Origin: a virus
Length of the DNA stretch: 25,675 nucleotides
Virus record (IMG/VR): IMGVR_UViG_3300042298_000923
Location: 1 to 25,675 of that record
Strand: one strand, 5' to 3'
The position numbers and the translations under genes were made by a program. The notes under the pieces were generated by a model that was not told where the DNA came from, searched no databases, and worked only from the letters and a program-made list of their open reading frames with translations. Within the stretch, counting starts at the first letter, position 1. Each line of letters begins with the position of its first letter. Shown here in pieces: positions 1-8,800 of the stretch.

Positions 1-689
1 CCGAACCTATTTCTGGTGGCGTTAAAATTTTGTTGGATTTGTCCTGCATCTAATTCAATATTGTACATTGAAAACAATCCAACTCTTCCAGAATAAAAAT
101 GCCCACCACCATAACTTCCATCAGCAGAACCAAGGCTACCAAAACTAGGACTTGAAATGTTGAATGTTCTCCCAGTTCCCGAATGCCATAGAATCCCATC
201 TAGGTAAATAGACATTCTTTGTGAATTAGCATTTTTTGTAAATACCCAATAATGCCATCCTGTTCTTTCTCCTACCGTTGTTGCTTTAGATATTCTATCA
301 TAAGATCCACCCGAATCACCGCAATCCCAATAAACCGTGTTATCTGACCACGGAATATGTGCATTAATGGTTCTGTTACCGTCGCTTTTTCGTACCCAAA
401 AAACAGAGTTACCACCAACAGTTGTAATATTAATCCAGACAGCAACTGTAATTTGTGTTCCGGATGGAATCGACTCTACTGGTAATAGAGTGTAATCATT
501 TATTCCGTCATAACTCAATGTTGTAAAATTTCTTGAATCAAATGTTGCACCAGAAATATTTGTTGCTAGAGTTGTTGAAACTATATTTGATAAAGTCACA
601 CCTGATCCTGGATAACATTTAGGATTGCCAGCATCTATATGAAGAAGTAACCCATCTGTAACTATTCTTGGATTGTACACAACTGCCAT
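1..689 (-). CDS. LamG/concanavalin-fold tail adhesin, 3' end cut by window edge
   Basis: The frame opens with ATG at 689 and stays open to base 1, giving 229 visible residues. The start lies 2 nt after the TGA of the upstream gene, behind a GGAG ribosome site. Residues 1-30 (YNPRIVTDGLLLHIDAGNP) followed by a beta-rich, Trp/Tyr-rich body match the LamG-like lectin/glucanase fold common in marine phage structural proteins. Core strands include VAVWINI (83-89), WHYWVF (145-150), SIYLDGILW (160-168) and GRVGLFSMYNIEL (201-213). In such proteins the segment around 214-229 (QIQQNFNATRNRF) usually lies close to the stop, so probably only a few codons are missing. Likely role: glycan binding at the tail or fibre tip; the ligand is unknown. 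The gene is visibly more AT-rich than the replication genes (22 of its last 60 in-window bases are G/C). Confidence 0.8.
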   Translation of the reverse strand, partial: MAVVYNPRIVTDGLLLHIDAGNPKCYPGSGVTLSNIVSTTLATNISGATFDSRNFTTLSYDGINDYTLLPVESIPSGTQITVAVWINITTVGGNSVFWVRKSDGNRTINAHIPWSDNTVYWDCGDSGGSYDRISKATTVGERTGWHYWVFTKNANSQRMSIYLDGILWHSGTGRTFNISSPSFGSLGSADGSYGGGHFYSGRVGLFSMYNIELDAGQIQQNFNATRNRF

Positions 690-691
690 GT

Positions 692-1399
692 TCAATACTC
701 CACTTGCAGTTTGGGAACATCCTTGCGCTCGGCATTAACCATGTAGAAGCAGTCAATCTCTCCGCTGCTGCCGATCTTCACGGCTTTGCTGCTCACGGAC
801 TTCACGAAGTGTGGGGTTGCCGAACCAATGGGTGTAAGGGTCACGGTGATGGACTCCTCGTCCACTAATTTGCTCCAATACTTTGGAAGGGTAATGGTGT
901 TCTCTCCCGTGAGCCGTCCACGCACATACACGCCGTGTTCTGGTCCTTCCAACGACCCGTAGTGGAGAGTGGCATTCTTGCGGGTTGGGTGTGGAATCAC
1001 GAAGGACTTGGTTGTTGCGTTCAGGTTTCCGTTGATGGTGACATTGGAACCGAATGTGATGCCACCACTTGCGGACAGCCCTGCGGTGAGGGTTTGCAGC
1101 CCCGTGAATGTGTTGGCACCAAGGGATGCGCCCGTGACTGCACCGGTGGCTCCGTTGAATGATGCCACGAAGTTCCGACGAGCGTATTCGTATACGGCAT
1201 TCTGCGTGGGAACACGGTTCTGTGAAGCAACGGAGCCACCACCCATGTCTGTTCCACCAGTGATCTCACCACCTACCCACACGCCGCTTGCAGTGCCACC
1301 GACCCACAACTGATTTGTGGATGTATTGATAGCAAATTCACCGGTTGTCAGTCCCGATGGCGTGGTGGAACCGCGCTTTATTTTGATTTGCGTGGGCAA
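692..1399 (-). CDS. Short tail-fibre protein with receptor-binding-type N-terminus and conserved C-terminal domain (235 aa)
   Basis: This is the last member of cassette copy 2. Residues 1-48 (IKIKRGSTTP, then GLTTGEFAIN and a VWVGGEI strand) are the N-terminal module shared with the 442-, 544- and 1829-residue proteins and resemble N-termini of phage receptor-binding proteins such as Mtd. Residues 79-104 (SFNGATGAVTGASLGANTF plus GLQT) nearly repeat a segment of the 1829-residue protein. Residues 131-235 (KSFVIPHPTRKN, YGSLEGPEHGVYVRGRL, LVDEESITVTLTPIGS, ERKDVPKLQVEY) form a domain I recall at the C-termini of many marine phage structural proteins. The start must be TTG at 1399: the frame has no earlier ATG or GTG, an in-frame TAA lies just upstream, AGGAG is 9 nt away, and the paralogues align at this residue. 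Exact virion location is unknown. Confidence 0.85.
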   Translation of the reverse strand: MPTQIKIKRGSTTPSGLTTGEFAINTSTNQLWVGGTASGVWVGGEITGGTDMGGGSVASQNRVPTQNAVYEYARRNFVASFNGATGAVTGASLGANTFTGLQTLTAGLSASGGITFGSNVTINGNLNATTKSFVIPHPTRKNATLHYGSLEGPEHGVYVRGRLTGENTITLPKYWSKLVDEESITVTLTPIGSATPHFVKSVSSKAVKIGSSGEIDCFYMVNAERKDVPKLQVEY

Positions 1400-1408
1400 A
1401 GCGTGTGT

Positions 1409-1413
1409 CTCCT
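1409..1413 (-). promoter_or_regulatory. Ribosome binding site AGGAG for a TTG start
   Basis: A perfect AGGAG on the minus strand, 9 nt upstream of TTG at 1399. It decides the start of the 235-residue fibre gene, which has no ATG before residue 52. Confidence 0.65.
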
Positions 1414-1421
1414 GCCCTTAT

Positions 1422-2039
1422 TTAGTAGGTGTCTCCACCCATTACAGCCACCTTCTTGCCACGCTTCTTTGGGGCAATCACCTGTGCTGGTTGCGTCAAG
1501 GAGTCCACTTCTGCCTGTAGTTTTGCCACACGGGACTGCAATTCTGCGTTTTCGGTGGCAAGCAGGTCGCGTTCTGCCTTTGCTGCGGACAGGTGTTCTG
1601 CACGGGACTCCAGTTCTGCAATTCTGACCCTCAGTGCCTCACACTCACGCCCAATCTCGTCCCGTTGTGCGTTGGCAAAACCGATGTCCATGCTTGACGC
1701 ACGCTTCACATCAGCCACCGCGTTTGCAATAGAAGCGTTCAGGTCGCGCTTCTGGTCTTCAAAAGAGCACAGCAGTGCAGACTTTTCCGTTTCCCACGCA
1801 ACAAGTGCGGACTGCCGACCCCGTTCTTCTGCCGCTGCAATCGCTGCTTGGTGATCTGCCTGTCCCTGCTGAAGAGCACTGTGCTTCTCTTGTTCTTGGA
1901 ACAGTTCTTCTGTAAGCCGCTTCTTTTCACTCTCTTCCCATGTCAAACGGGCTTCAAGCAGAATGTTCGTTACAGTCAGGTCTGCAACCCGCCTGTTGAG
2001 CATGGGAACGAGTATGGTTTCGTTTGGATTCTTGTCCAT
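1422..2039 (-). CDS. Coiled-coil protein of the tail cassette (205 aa), paralogue of the 73-aa protein
   Basis: The product is almost wholly helical and charged. Heptad-like Leu/Ala/Glu/Arg repeats run from about residue 20 to 180, for example RIAELESRAEHL and NAELQSRVAKLQAEVDSL. Residues 6-35 (NETILVPMLNRRVADLT and on) align with residues 7-36 of the 73-residue protein at 11305-11526, with 13 of 30 identical by eye. Both end in a Lys/Arg-rich stretch and a short aromatic tail (MGGDTY here). AAGGAAA 6 nt upstream of ATG 2039 supports the start. It lies between the 581- and 235-residue fibre genes, exactly as the 73-residue gene lies between the 769- and 1829-residue genes. Function unknown; a fibre assembly, linker or chaperone role is inference from position and coiled-coil character. 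Confidence 0.85.
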   Translation of the reverse strand: MDKNPNETILVPMLNRRVADLTVTNILLEARLTWEESEKKRLTEELFQEQEKHSALQQGQADHQAAIAAAEERGRQSALVAWETEKSALLCSFEDQKRDLNASIANAVADVKRASSMDIGFANAQRDEIGRECEALRVRIAELESRAEHLSAAKAERDLLATENAELQSRVAKLQAEVDSLTQPAQVIAPKKRGKKVAVMGGDTY

Positions 2040-2070
2040 GATGTATTTCCTTTCACATTAGGGATTGGTA

Positions 2071-3816
2071 TCAGTAACTGCCGCCGTCTATTGCCGTGAC
2101 GGAAGCACTCAATCCACTCACGGTAAAATTCAGAGGATCAAATCGTGCAAGCCCCTTCACCGTGGTGCTTGCGTTTTGTATTGTCATAACAAGGGTTCCT
2201 GTTCCAGAAGACTCTGTTGCAACAGTTGTAGCATCGGCATCACGAATTATAAGTTGCTTATATTCAGGCGCAGCACCAGCACCGTTGGAAGACAACAATC
2301 TTCCCGCTGTAGAGGCACCTAGAACCGTGAGAGAACTGATTCCGTTTGCATACAGAACATCTCCTATGGTATAGGTGGAGCGCCCTGTGCCTCCGTAGGT
2401 TGCACCAACAACTGTTCCCTGCCATACACCGCTGCTAATGGTTCCTACTGCTTGCAGGCTTGATGTGGTTATTCCGCTTCCAAGCGTGCTGCTAGACAGA
2501 ACAGGGGTGCCGTTGATTTCATAAACTTTGCCAGTGACAAGATTCAGGTCTTCGCTGCTTGTCCATGCTCCAGTGGAATTCACCCATGTAAAGGTTTTGT
2601 TCCCCTGACTGGAGTTCAACTGTATACCACCGCCGTCTGCGGCAGCATTGTTTCCTGCTGCTCCGCCTGGACTGTGTGCCAACTCTATGAGTTTGTCGTC
2701 AACCGTAATGGTTGTGGCATTGATCGTGGTGGTGGTTCCGTTGACTATGAAGTTTCCTGCCACCGTGAGTGTGGCACCCACATATAGATCAGAGTCAAAT
2801 GTAGAACCACCGTATGCCTGAATCCTTGTGGTGTTCAGGCTGCTGCTTGTGATTCCCTGCGTGGCTGTGACCAGACGAGAGAAAGATGCTGTGGTTCCTG
2901 ATAGATTGCCTGCAAGGGTTACGCCACCAGCAGCAGAGATTCCGGAACTAGCAGTAAACATGGTGTGTGCCCTGACACCAGACGCGCTTGCGGTAAGACG
3001 GGTGTCATTATCATCATTAATTGTTAAATTATCTGTTGTTATTGTAATACTGGTTAAGTTCCGATTGATTCTGATACCGTTTGCATTATCACCATAGTTC
3101 GGGGCAAGATCACCAATGTAAATGTTAGACGGTGATACAATCGAAACTTCACCGTTCGAAGGCATAACCAGTTCTGCATTTGCACAAAGTCCTCTATGAG
3201 ATTGTGATCTTACGAAAGAGGCACAAACGCCTTCACTGGCTGTGAGCAGACGAGAGAACGATGCGGTTGTTCCCTGTATTGTGTTGGAAAAGTCTACAAT
3301 TCCACCAAATGTAGATCCAGTTGCAACATAAAAACCAGAAGAGGTGCTTGGTATTTCTACACCAGTACCTGTCTGTAGTACTGTTTGTCCGTTCTTTTCA
3401 AAAGTGGTGTTTTGATATGCATCGCTGCTTATTACTGTCAGTCCATAAGAACGCAATTCCATTCCAGAAGTAAAATCAACTACACTATCAAAAGAAACTC
3501 CCTGAATAAATGTATTTTGACCTGTGAATGTGTTGTTGAGGGGCAGGATGTTTGTTCCCGTGCCCATCTGAAATTCTGTTGTCCACCCGCTGTTGGCTGT
3601 GGTGCCAATGAGAGCATAGTATGCAGACACGCCACTGACATAAACCATCATGCCGCGAACACGAAGACGATCAAAAATTGTGTTTAGATCGGCAGTGGTG
3701 CCAACAGTCCGAACACCACCTTTTCCGTGTATGGTGTCGAAGAGTGGATAGTCGTTCTCAGTTGAGAGCGGAGTTAGTTGGGCAGGTACTCGTGTTGTTC
3801 CCACATATTCTGGCAT
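2071..3816 (-). CDS. Modular tail-fibre protein (581 aa), paralogue of the 769-aa protein
   Basis: The N-terminal part (residues 1-70, with FDTIHGKGGVRTVGTTADL and GMMVYVSG) resembles leader domains of marine T4-like phage structural proteins. Then come fibre modules of the type FTGQNTF, FSRLLTA and GISAAGGVTLAGNLSGTTA. Residues about 345-470 match the 769-residue protein closely: LTVAGNFIVNGTTTTIN, VDDKLIEL, ADGGGI, WTSSEDLNL, TSSLQAVGTISSGVWQG. After that comes a GGTGRSTYTIGDVLYA module typical of phage fibres. The protein ends in AIDGGSY, a tail shared with other proteins here. AT-rich unique sequence around 3000-3230 interrupts the repeats. It starts 20 nt after the 442-residue gene, with AGGAAA upstream. 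Likely a trimeric fibre or adhesin component; position in the virion unknown. Confidence 0.85.
   Translation of the reverse strand: MPEYVGTTRVPAQLTPLSTENDYPLFDTIHGKGGVRTVGTTADLNTIFDRLRVRGMMVYVSGVSAYYALIGTTANSGWTTEFQMGTGTNILPLNNTFTGQNTFIQGVSFDSVVDFTSGMELRSYGLTVISSDAYQNTTFEKNGQTVLQTGTGVEIPSTSSGFYVATGSTFGGIVDFSNTIQGTTASFSRLLTASEGVCASFVRSQSHRGLCANAELVMPSNGEVSIVSPSNIYIGDLAPNYGDNANGIRINRNLTSITITTDNLTINDDNDTRLTASASGVRAHTMFTASSGISAAGGVTLAGNLSGTTASFSRLVTATQGITSSSLNTTRIQAYGGSTFDSDLYVGATLTVAGNFIVNGTTTTINATTITVDDKLIELAHSPGGAAGNNAAADGGGIQLNSSQGNKTFTWVNSTGAWTSSEDLNLVTGKVYEINGTPVLSSSTLGSGITTSSLQAVGTISSGVWQGTVVGATYGGTGRSTYTIGDVLYANGISSLTVLGASTAGRLLSSNGAGAAPEYKQLIIRDADATTVATESSGTGTLVMTIQNASTTVKGLARFDPLNFTVSGLSASVTAIDGGSY
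2414..2503 (-). repeat. Paralogous 90-bp block, copy in the 581-aa gene
   Basis: This block encodes the ITTSSLQAVGT...GVWQGT region. It aligns without gaps to 11914-12003 in the 769-residue gene, with about 78 of 90 bases identical by eye. The similarity at DNA level makes it a plausible site for recombination between the two fibre genes. Confidence 0.7.
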
Positions 3817-3835
3817 GGCTCTTTCCTATTCCTGA

Positions 3836-5164
3836 TTACGGGTGATAGACATACACTGGAGTAGAATACGATTCGGTGCTTCTGTATATCTTGTAAACCG
3901 TGGTGAAGCCTTGATCGTTCGTGACCGAAAGTGTTGCTCCTGATGCATATCCTGTGAACGGGATGTCAAAGCCTTCGGTGCTGTTTAGTTTCCAGTTGGA
4001 TAGCGAGTTGTAGTAATCGTGGATGAGTATGTACAGGTATTTGTTTCCTGCACCACCACCGCTGCCAGGACTGAAAGACAGAGATGTTCCTGTGGTGTTG
4101 AACTGCAATCCAGTTCCTGTGGAGGTAATCATTCTGTCTGAAGCCATGCCGGTGGTAACCAATTGGTTTCGGTTTGTTATGGATGTGCCTGTGGTGTATC
4201 CCATATACATCTTGGAATACCATGTAGCCGTCCCAATGGAACGAGAAGCAGTTGCTCCGCTGGTTGTTCCGGGAGATCCTGCCGCAGCGTATGCTGTTGA
4301 CTGACTAGCCTGAACCGTAATTGTGAAAGAGTTTCCAATGGTTGTTGCCATTGCATTCGGAATGGTTCCTGCGCGGTTTGCGTTTGCTCCTGCGCCACTT
4401 CCATAAGCAGTGCCACCAATAATGGTTCCTGAAGCGTAGCCGCTGTAAACAACGGTCATTCCATTTGCATCAATGTTTGTTGGATTGTTTGCCGTCCAAC
4501 CAAAGTTTCTTGAGCCAGCGGAAGCAGCAGTCTGTCCCAACTCAAGATTTCCGGTTGTATACGAACCACTCATGCTCACCACAGAAAGGGTCACCGTTTG
4601 ATACGAGAACAGGAGATTTTCAAGAATTTCAAACACGGTTTTTCCAGACAGGTCTGTGCCGTTAGCGATCCCTCCAACATTTCCTGCGTTGGTCACGCTT
4701 GCCGATCCCCATGTGGCACCCGAAACCAACAGAGCACCGGTAGAACCACCGAAAATGGCAACCACGGACTTCTTCCAATCTCCGCTCAACCCAAGAGTGC
4801 GAACACCATTGTTCGTGACAGTGATGCTGCCTGACGCAGCAGAGATTCCAATATTGGAACCGCCTAGTAGACTCAGAGTTCCTGTCAGGGAGTTCAGGCT
4901 AGCCACACCAGATGTGTTCGTAGCCACATAGTTTGTTACATAATTTTTTACCGCTGCAAGGTTGGGAATCTGAAGAGTAAGCCCTGCGTCAATATCCGAA
5001 GACAGTCCGCTGATACGGGCACCAATCCACGCTGCTGTTATTCCTGCACCACGACCAATATGGAAGGTCTGTTCGGTAGTGTTGAACGCTGGCTCACCAA
5101 GGGAGAGTCCCGAAGCCTGTGTTGGAGCCGCCGTTCCACGGCGTATAATGATTGTTGTTGGCAT
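3836..5164 (-). CDS. Tail-fibre/adhesin protein (442 aa), first gene of cassette copy 2
   Basis: Residues 1-51 (MPTTIIIRRGTAAP, GLSLGEPAFNTTEQTFHIG) are the N-terminal module shared with the 235-, 544- and 1829-residue proteins. Residues 105-122 (NIGISAASGSITVTNNGV) are the short beta-module also seen in the collagen-like and 1829-residue proteins. Residues 169-184 (GTDLSGKTVFEILENL) correspond to residues 106-123 of the 544-residue protein (GDTIPAQGQTVKWVIEDA). A long Gly/Ser/Thr-rich beta region follows. The C-terminus (KYLYILIHDYYNSL ... TVYKIYRSTES) also resembles the 544-residue C-terminus in pattern. AGGAAG precedes ATG 5164. A perfect TATAAATA lies 48 nt upstream, so the gene probably heads a late transcript. 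Ligand unknown. Confidence 0.85.
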   Translation of the reverse strand: MPTTIIIRRGTAAPTQASGLSLGEPAFNTTEQTFHIGRGAGITAAWIGARISGLSSDIDAGLTLQIPNLAAVKNYVTNYVATNTSGVASLNSLTGTLSLLGGSNIGISAASGSITVTNNGVRTLGLSGDWKKSVVAIFGGSTGALLVSGATWGSASVTNAGNVGGIANGTDLSGKTVFEILENLLFSYQTVTLSVVSMSGSYTTGNLELGQTAASAGSRNFGWTANNPTNIDANGMTVVYSGYASGTIIGGTAYGSGAGANANRAGTIPNAMATTIGNSFTITVQASQSTAYAAAGSPGTTSGATASRSIGTATWYSKMYMGYTTGTSITNRNQLVTTGMASDRMITSTGTGLQFNTTGTSLSFSPGSGGGAGNKYLYILIHDYYNSLSNWKLNSTEGFDIPFTGYASGATLSVTNDQGFTTVYKIYRSTESYSTPVYVYHP

Positions 5165-5201
5165 GAGTGCTTCCTGTATTCAAATATTGTGACGCTACCG
5201 C

Positions 5202-5229
5202 ACCGTAAATGTATTTATACCCTTACGGT
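5202..5229. repeat. 7-bp inverted repeat framing the late promoter
   Basis: ACCGTAA (5202-5208) and TTACGGT (5223-5229) are perfect inverted arms with a 14-nt loop that contains TATAAATA. The right arm overlaps the methyltransferase stop codon. No T-run follows on the minus strand, so a terminator is not supported. An operator or chance is possible. Confidence 0.4.
5212..5219 (-). promoter_or_regulatory. T4-type late promoter TATAAATA upstream of the 442-aa gene
   Basis: The minus strand reads TATAAATA, the consensus -10 element of T4-type late promoters (recognised in T4 by sigma gp55). It lies in the largest gap of the window (58 bp), right after the methyltransferase stop and 48 nt upstream of ATG 5164. 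An expected start near 5206 leaves a leader of about 40 nt with room for the AGGAAG ribosome site. Confidence 0.7.
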
Positions 5230-5801
5230 TGGCACAGAACAAAGTATTCCTGATCGTCCAAGCGGTCATCTTCCACTATTCCAAACCGATATATGCCCAA
5301 TCCCTCAAGCATTTCCCCGATCTCTTCGCGGCTGAAATGCACAAAGAAGTCCCGTGGGACGCTGTTTTCGTATTTTTTTCTGATGCTCTCCCTAAACACG
5401 GTGAACACCAACCACTTTCGACACACCCTAATTGACTGCCGCAGTAGGTCGCGCAGCACTTCTTTGTTCCGTGCTTCATCGTGGTCTATGTTGTAAGTCA
5501 CGGTTCCAAACAAACACACAAGATCATACGCCTTTTGCTGCGGTACGGATTGGTATGTGGGGCAGTCGCACAAGGCAAGTGCGTCTGCGCGGATGTCAAT
5601 CGCTTCGTAGTCCGCAGTTATCCCGTTTTCCTGCAACCATCCCCGCAGCAGACACGGACCAGACCCCACATCAAGCACTGATCCGAAAGAAAGCCCTCGG
5701 AGAAACGAAAAACGCCGATAGGCACACTCTCGCCCGTATCCATTTGATTTTGGTGTTCTGTATATGGTAGACAGCAGATAAGAATTCGGATTATGATGCA
5801 T
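5223..5801 (-). CDS. Class I SAM-dependent methyltransferase (192 aa)
   Basis: The Rossmann-type methyltransferase signature is visible: motif I VLDVGSGPC (42-50), acidic strand YEAIDIRADA (65-74) and a motif IV-like YDLVCLFGTVTYN (92-104). A beta strand WLVFTVFRES (130-139) follows. Length suits a small stand-alone enzyme. I chose ATG 5801, which overlaps the end of the 1829-residue gene by 11 bp. The frame is open to 5927, but the extra 42 residues are a shadow of that gene. Ribosome site is weak, so coupling is likely. The target (DNA, RNA, protein or glycan) cannot be told; I see no DNA-methylase DPPY/NPPY motif. It lies inside the fibre cluster between the two cassette copies, which hints at modification of a virion or host surface component, but that is inference. 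Confidence 0.8.
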   Translation of the reverse strand: MHHNPNSYLLSTIYRTPKSNGYGRECAYRRFSFLRGLSFGSVLDVGSGPCLLRGWLQENGITADYEAIDIRADALALCDCPTYQSVPQQKAYDLVCLFGTVTYNIDHDEARNKEVLRDLLRQSIRVCRKWLVFTVFRESIRKKYENSVPRDFFVHFSREEIGEMLEGLGIYRFGIVEDDRLDDQEYFVLCQP

Positions 5802-8800
5802 GGTATGTGTTGCTTGCGTAGCAGTGGACTTCCACACACTCTGTTGATGATTGGAACCCGCTTCCGTTTGCTCCGAATGATCCAAAAACATTTCCTGTGG
5901 TGCTGCTGAAACTGGTTGCTCCGCCAAGGCACAGGAACTTTGCTCTCCAACCAGTGGAAAGCCCTTCCAATGTTACTGTGATAGAGGTTTTTCCGCTGAT
6001 GTTGATGACAAAAATCTTGCCGTTGTCTGCTTCGGTGGGGCTGAAACTTCCAGTTCTGGTGTCAAACACACCCGAAGATGTTCGTGCCATTCGGGTGGAC
6101 ACGATTGGTGTGTTGAATGTGACTCCACCGCTTGCAGACAGTCCTCCGCTTGTTGTAAACAGTCCCGTGGAGTTCAGAGAACCGCTGGCGTTGAGAGTTC
6201 CCGTGATGTTTGTGGTGGCAGACGGAATATTTACAACATATCCACCTGCGCTGCTACTGAGAGTGATTCCGTTGCCGTGGGAAACAATGACACCGCCGTT
6301 GTATCCTATGGTTGTTCGTGCAGAGCCTCCGCCAACAGGACCAGTTCCAATGTAGATGTTCTTGATATCAGAACCGTTTGCTCCAGTTGCAATGTTCAGT
6401 GTCAGTCCTGATGCGACGGTTGCTAGATTCGTGGTGGTTGCTACTCCGCCAATGTTCAGGGTAGTGGCAACGGTGTTGAACAGATTTCCTGTTGCGGCAG
6501 ATGTGGTAATGCTGCCACCATTCACAGCAAGATTGCTTGCAAAAGTCACACCACCAGCAGCAGATATTCCCTGTGTGAATGACTGGAGTGCTGTGAATGT
6601 GTTTGCTGCGGCATCAAGTGCAACCGTTCCTGTGGCATTTGGAAGGGTGATGGTCTTGTCGCTGCCTGATGGATTAGCGGTTAGTGTGGTGTAACGAATC
6701 GGAAAAGAGGTTCCAGTGAATTTCAAACCGACCGGTGTGTAATCTTCTCCATCAGCAGATTTTGTCCCGAGAATGAGATCAGATCCACTGATGTTGATCC
6801 CCCCGTCAGCCACTCCGTTTCCAGCCAAAACCAGTAGGTTTGGATAAGTGCCAAGTCCAGTTGACATCATTGGACTTATGTTGAGAGTAAAATTTCCCGC
6901 TGAAGTAACAGTAAGAGGGCAATCACTAGTGCTTACTCCAGATGTATTTCCGGTGGTTATATTGAATCCGCCGTTTTGCAGGAGTCTCATCGGTCCACCA
7001 CGAACAGTGAGTGGAGCGCCGCCCACAGATCCAAGAGTGGTTCCGCGATCCACGATCAAGCCTCCAGCATTGTCTATGTTGGAAAGCACTCTGGTCTGCC
7101 GCAATCCGTATTCAAACACCACTCCCTGTGATGCACCAAATGTGGTTCCTCCACCGTTTACAAACAGTCCACCACTACTGATGGTCTGCAAGCCATTGAA
7201 TGTGTTCGCACCGAGCGACGCGCCTGTGACCGCACCAGTGGCTCCGTTGAATGACCGAACTCCGATATTGGTAACGGTAACTGCACCAGTTCCTGCACTT
7301 ACGGCAACACCAGTTCCTGCCGCAAGGCTAGTGACACCGCTGTTGGTGATGGTTACAGTGCCAGTATTTGCGTTTACGCTGATACCAGTACCAGCAACTG
7401 CTCGGGTCACACCCGCATTGGTGATGGTGACCGCACCAGTAGCACCTGATACGGTGATGCCATCACCAGCGACAGCAGCAGAGACACCTTGAACTGCACC
7501 AGTGCGCCCGTTGAAAGACGACACTGCCTGAACTGCGCCAGAGAGTCCGTTCACCCGTGTCACACCAATGTGCTGTAGGGGCGTGTTCAACCACTGGCTT
7601 GTAGCGGTATCGTAGATGAGTAGGTCATCGTCCTGCACCGATGAAATAGTGACATCGTTCAGCGAGTCCAAGTTCGTGGCAATGGTTCCGCCACCGCTTG
7701 TGGTAGAGCGGAACTGCCCCGACTGAATAATGCGTGCATCATCCGCAGCAATGGCTGTGGTGAGATTCGTTGTGCCCTTCTTTACAAGCAGATAGCCCGC
7801 AAACACTGCATTGGTTGCGGTGTTCGTGATTTCCGTGAAGTCTTCAAAATTGACATTGTTGGCTGCTTCGGAAATGCTGGCGTAGGACGCGTGTCCGTAG
7901 TACACGCCAAGCACCGAGGGTGTGCCTGGGAAGAAGAACAGTCGCTGAATGGTGAACGGCTTGTTTGAGGGTACGCTATTCAGGGTTCCCGTGCCGTCAT
8001 CGTAGTTTTCGGGATCAATAGCGGTCTGATTCAGTACCGTGACAAACGAACCTGCGGTTGCACCACGGTAGTACCGCCAAAATGTGCAGTCTGTCTGTGC
8101 GTTGTCCGATATCACGCTTGGGTTGTTGGGATCGTTGGGGTAGTTGCGCCCCAAGATGAACGCTGTTCCGCTTGTGCGGTTCAGTTTCAGGTTTGCGCCA
8201 TTGGCTTGAATGCTGTGACCACTCACCTTGAGCGGACCAAACGCACGGATAAACTGCTCGTACTGCTTGTCTGTGGCATACGACACATTGGGAATGGTCT
8301 TGGCAAGCGAAATGTACGCACGGCTTGGGTGAACCAGTGCGCCAACCGCAAGGGTGCTTTGCACCTGATCGTCCGTGAAGAACGCGGGCTGCTGATTCAG
8401 GTTGCCGCTGCTGTCAAAGTATATCCATGTGGTGTCTTGTGCCGTGAGTCCCGAAAGAGTGACACCTGTTTTTGCAGTCCATGAGACACGGGTAATCACG
8501 GGATTCGGTTCTGCGGTGAAGGTGGCTCCCGTGGTGACAATGTAGCCTGCGCCTGCGCTTACATCAAACGCAGCACTGTTGCCTGCGTTGATAGTGACTA
8601 GTCCACCGTACAGCAGACCCGTGGACAGGCTTGAAGCGTAAAGGGATGCGGTGACACCGTACAGTTGCCCTGCGTCCAATCCCGAGGTGGGTCCGTCATT
8701 CAGGGAGTGCCACACCTTGCCGCCGTCAAGCGTCATGCCGCCTGATGCAGAGATTCCTGCGTTGAATTGTGTCAGTGCATTGAAAGTTGCCTGTTTTTGG

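Noticed and set aside
1414-1422. CTAAATA upstream of the 235-aa gene as a late promoter
   Set aside because: It matches only 6 of 8 consensus bases and lies so close to the ribosome site that the leader would be too short.
5802-5927. N-terminal extension of the methyltransferase frame
   Set aside because: These 42 codons lie inside the end of the 1829-aa gene and show no methyltransferase similarity; ATG 5801 starts the domain.
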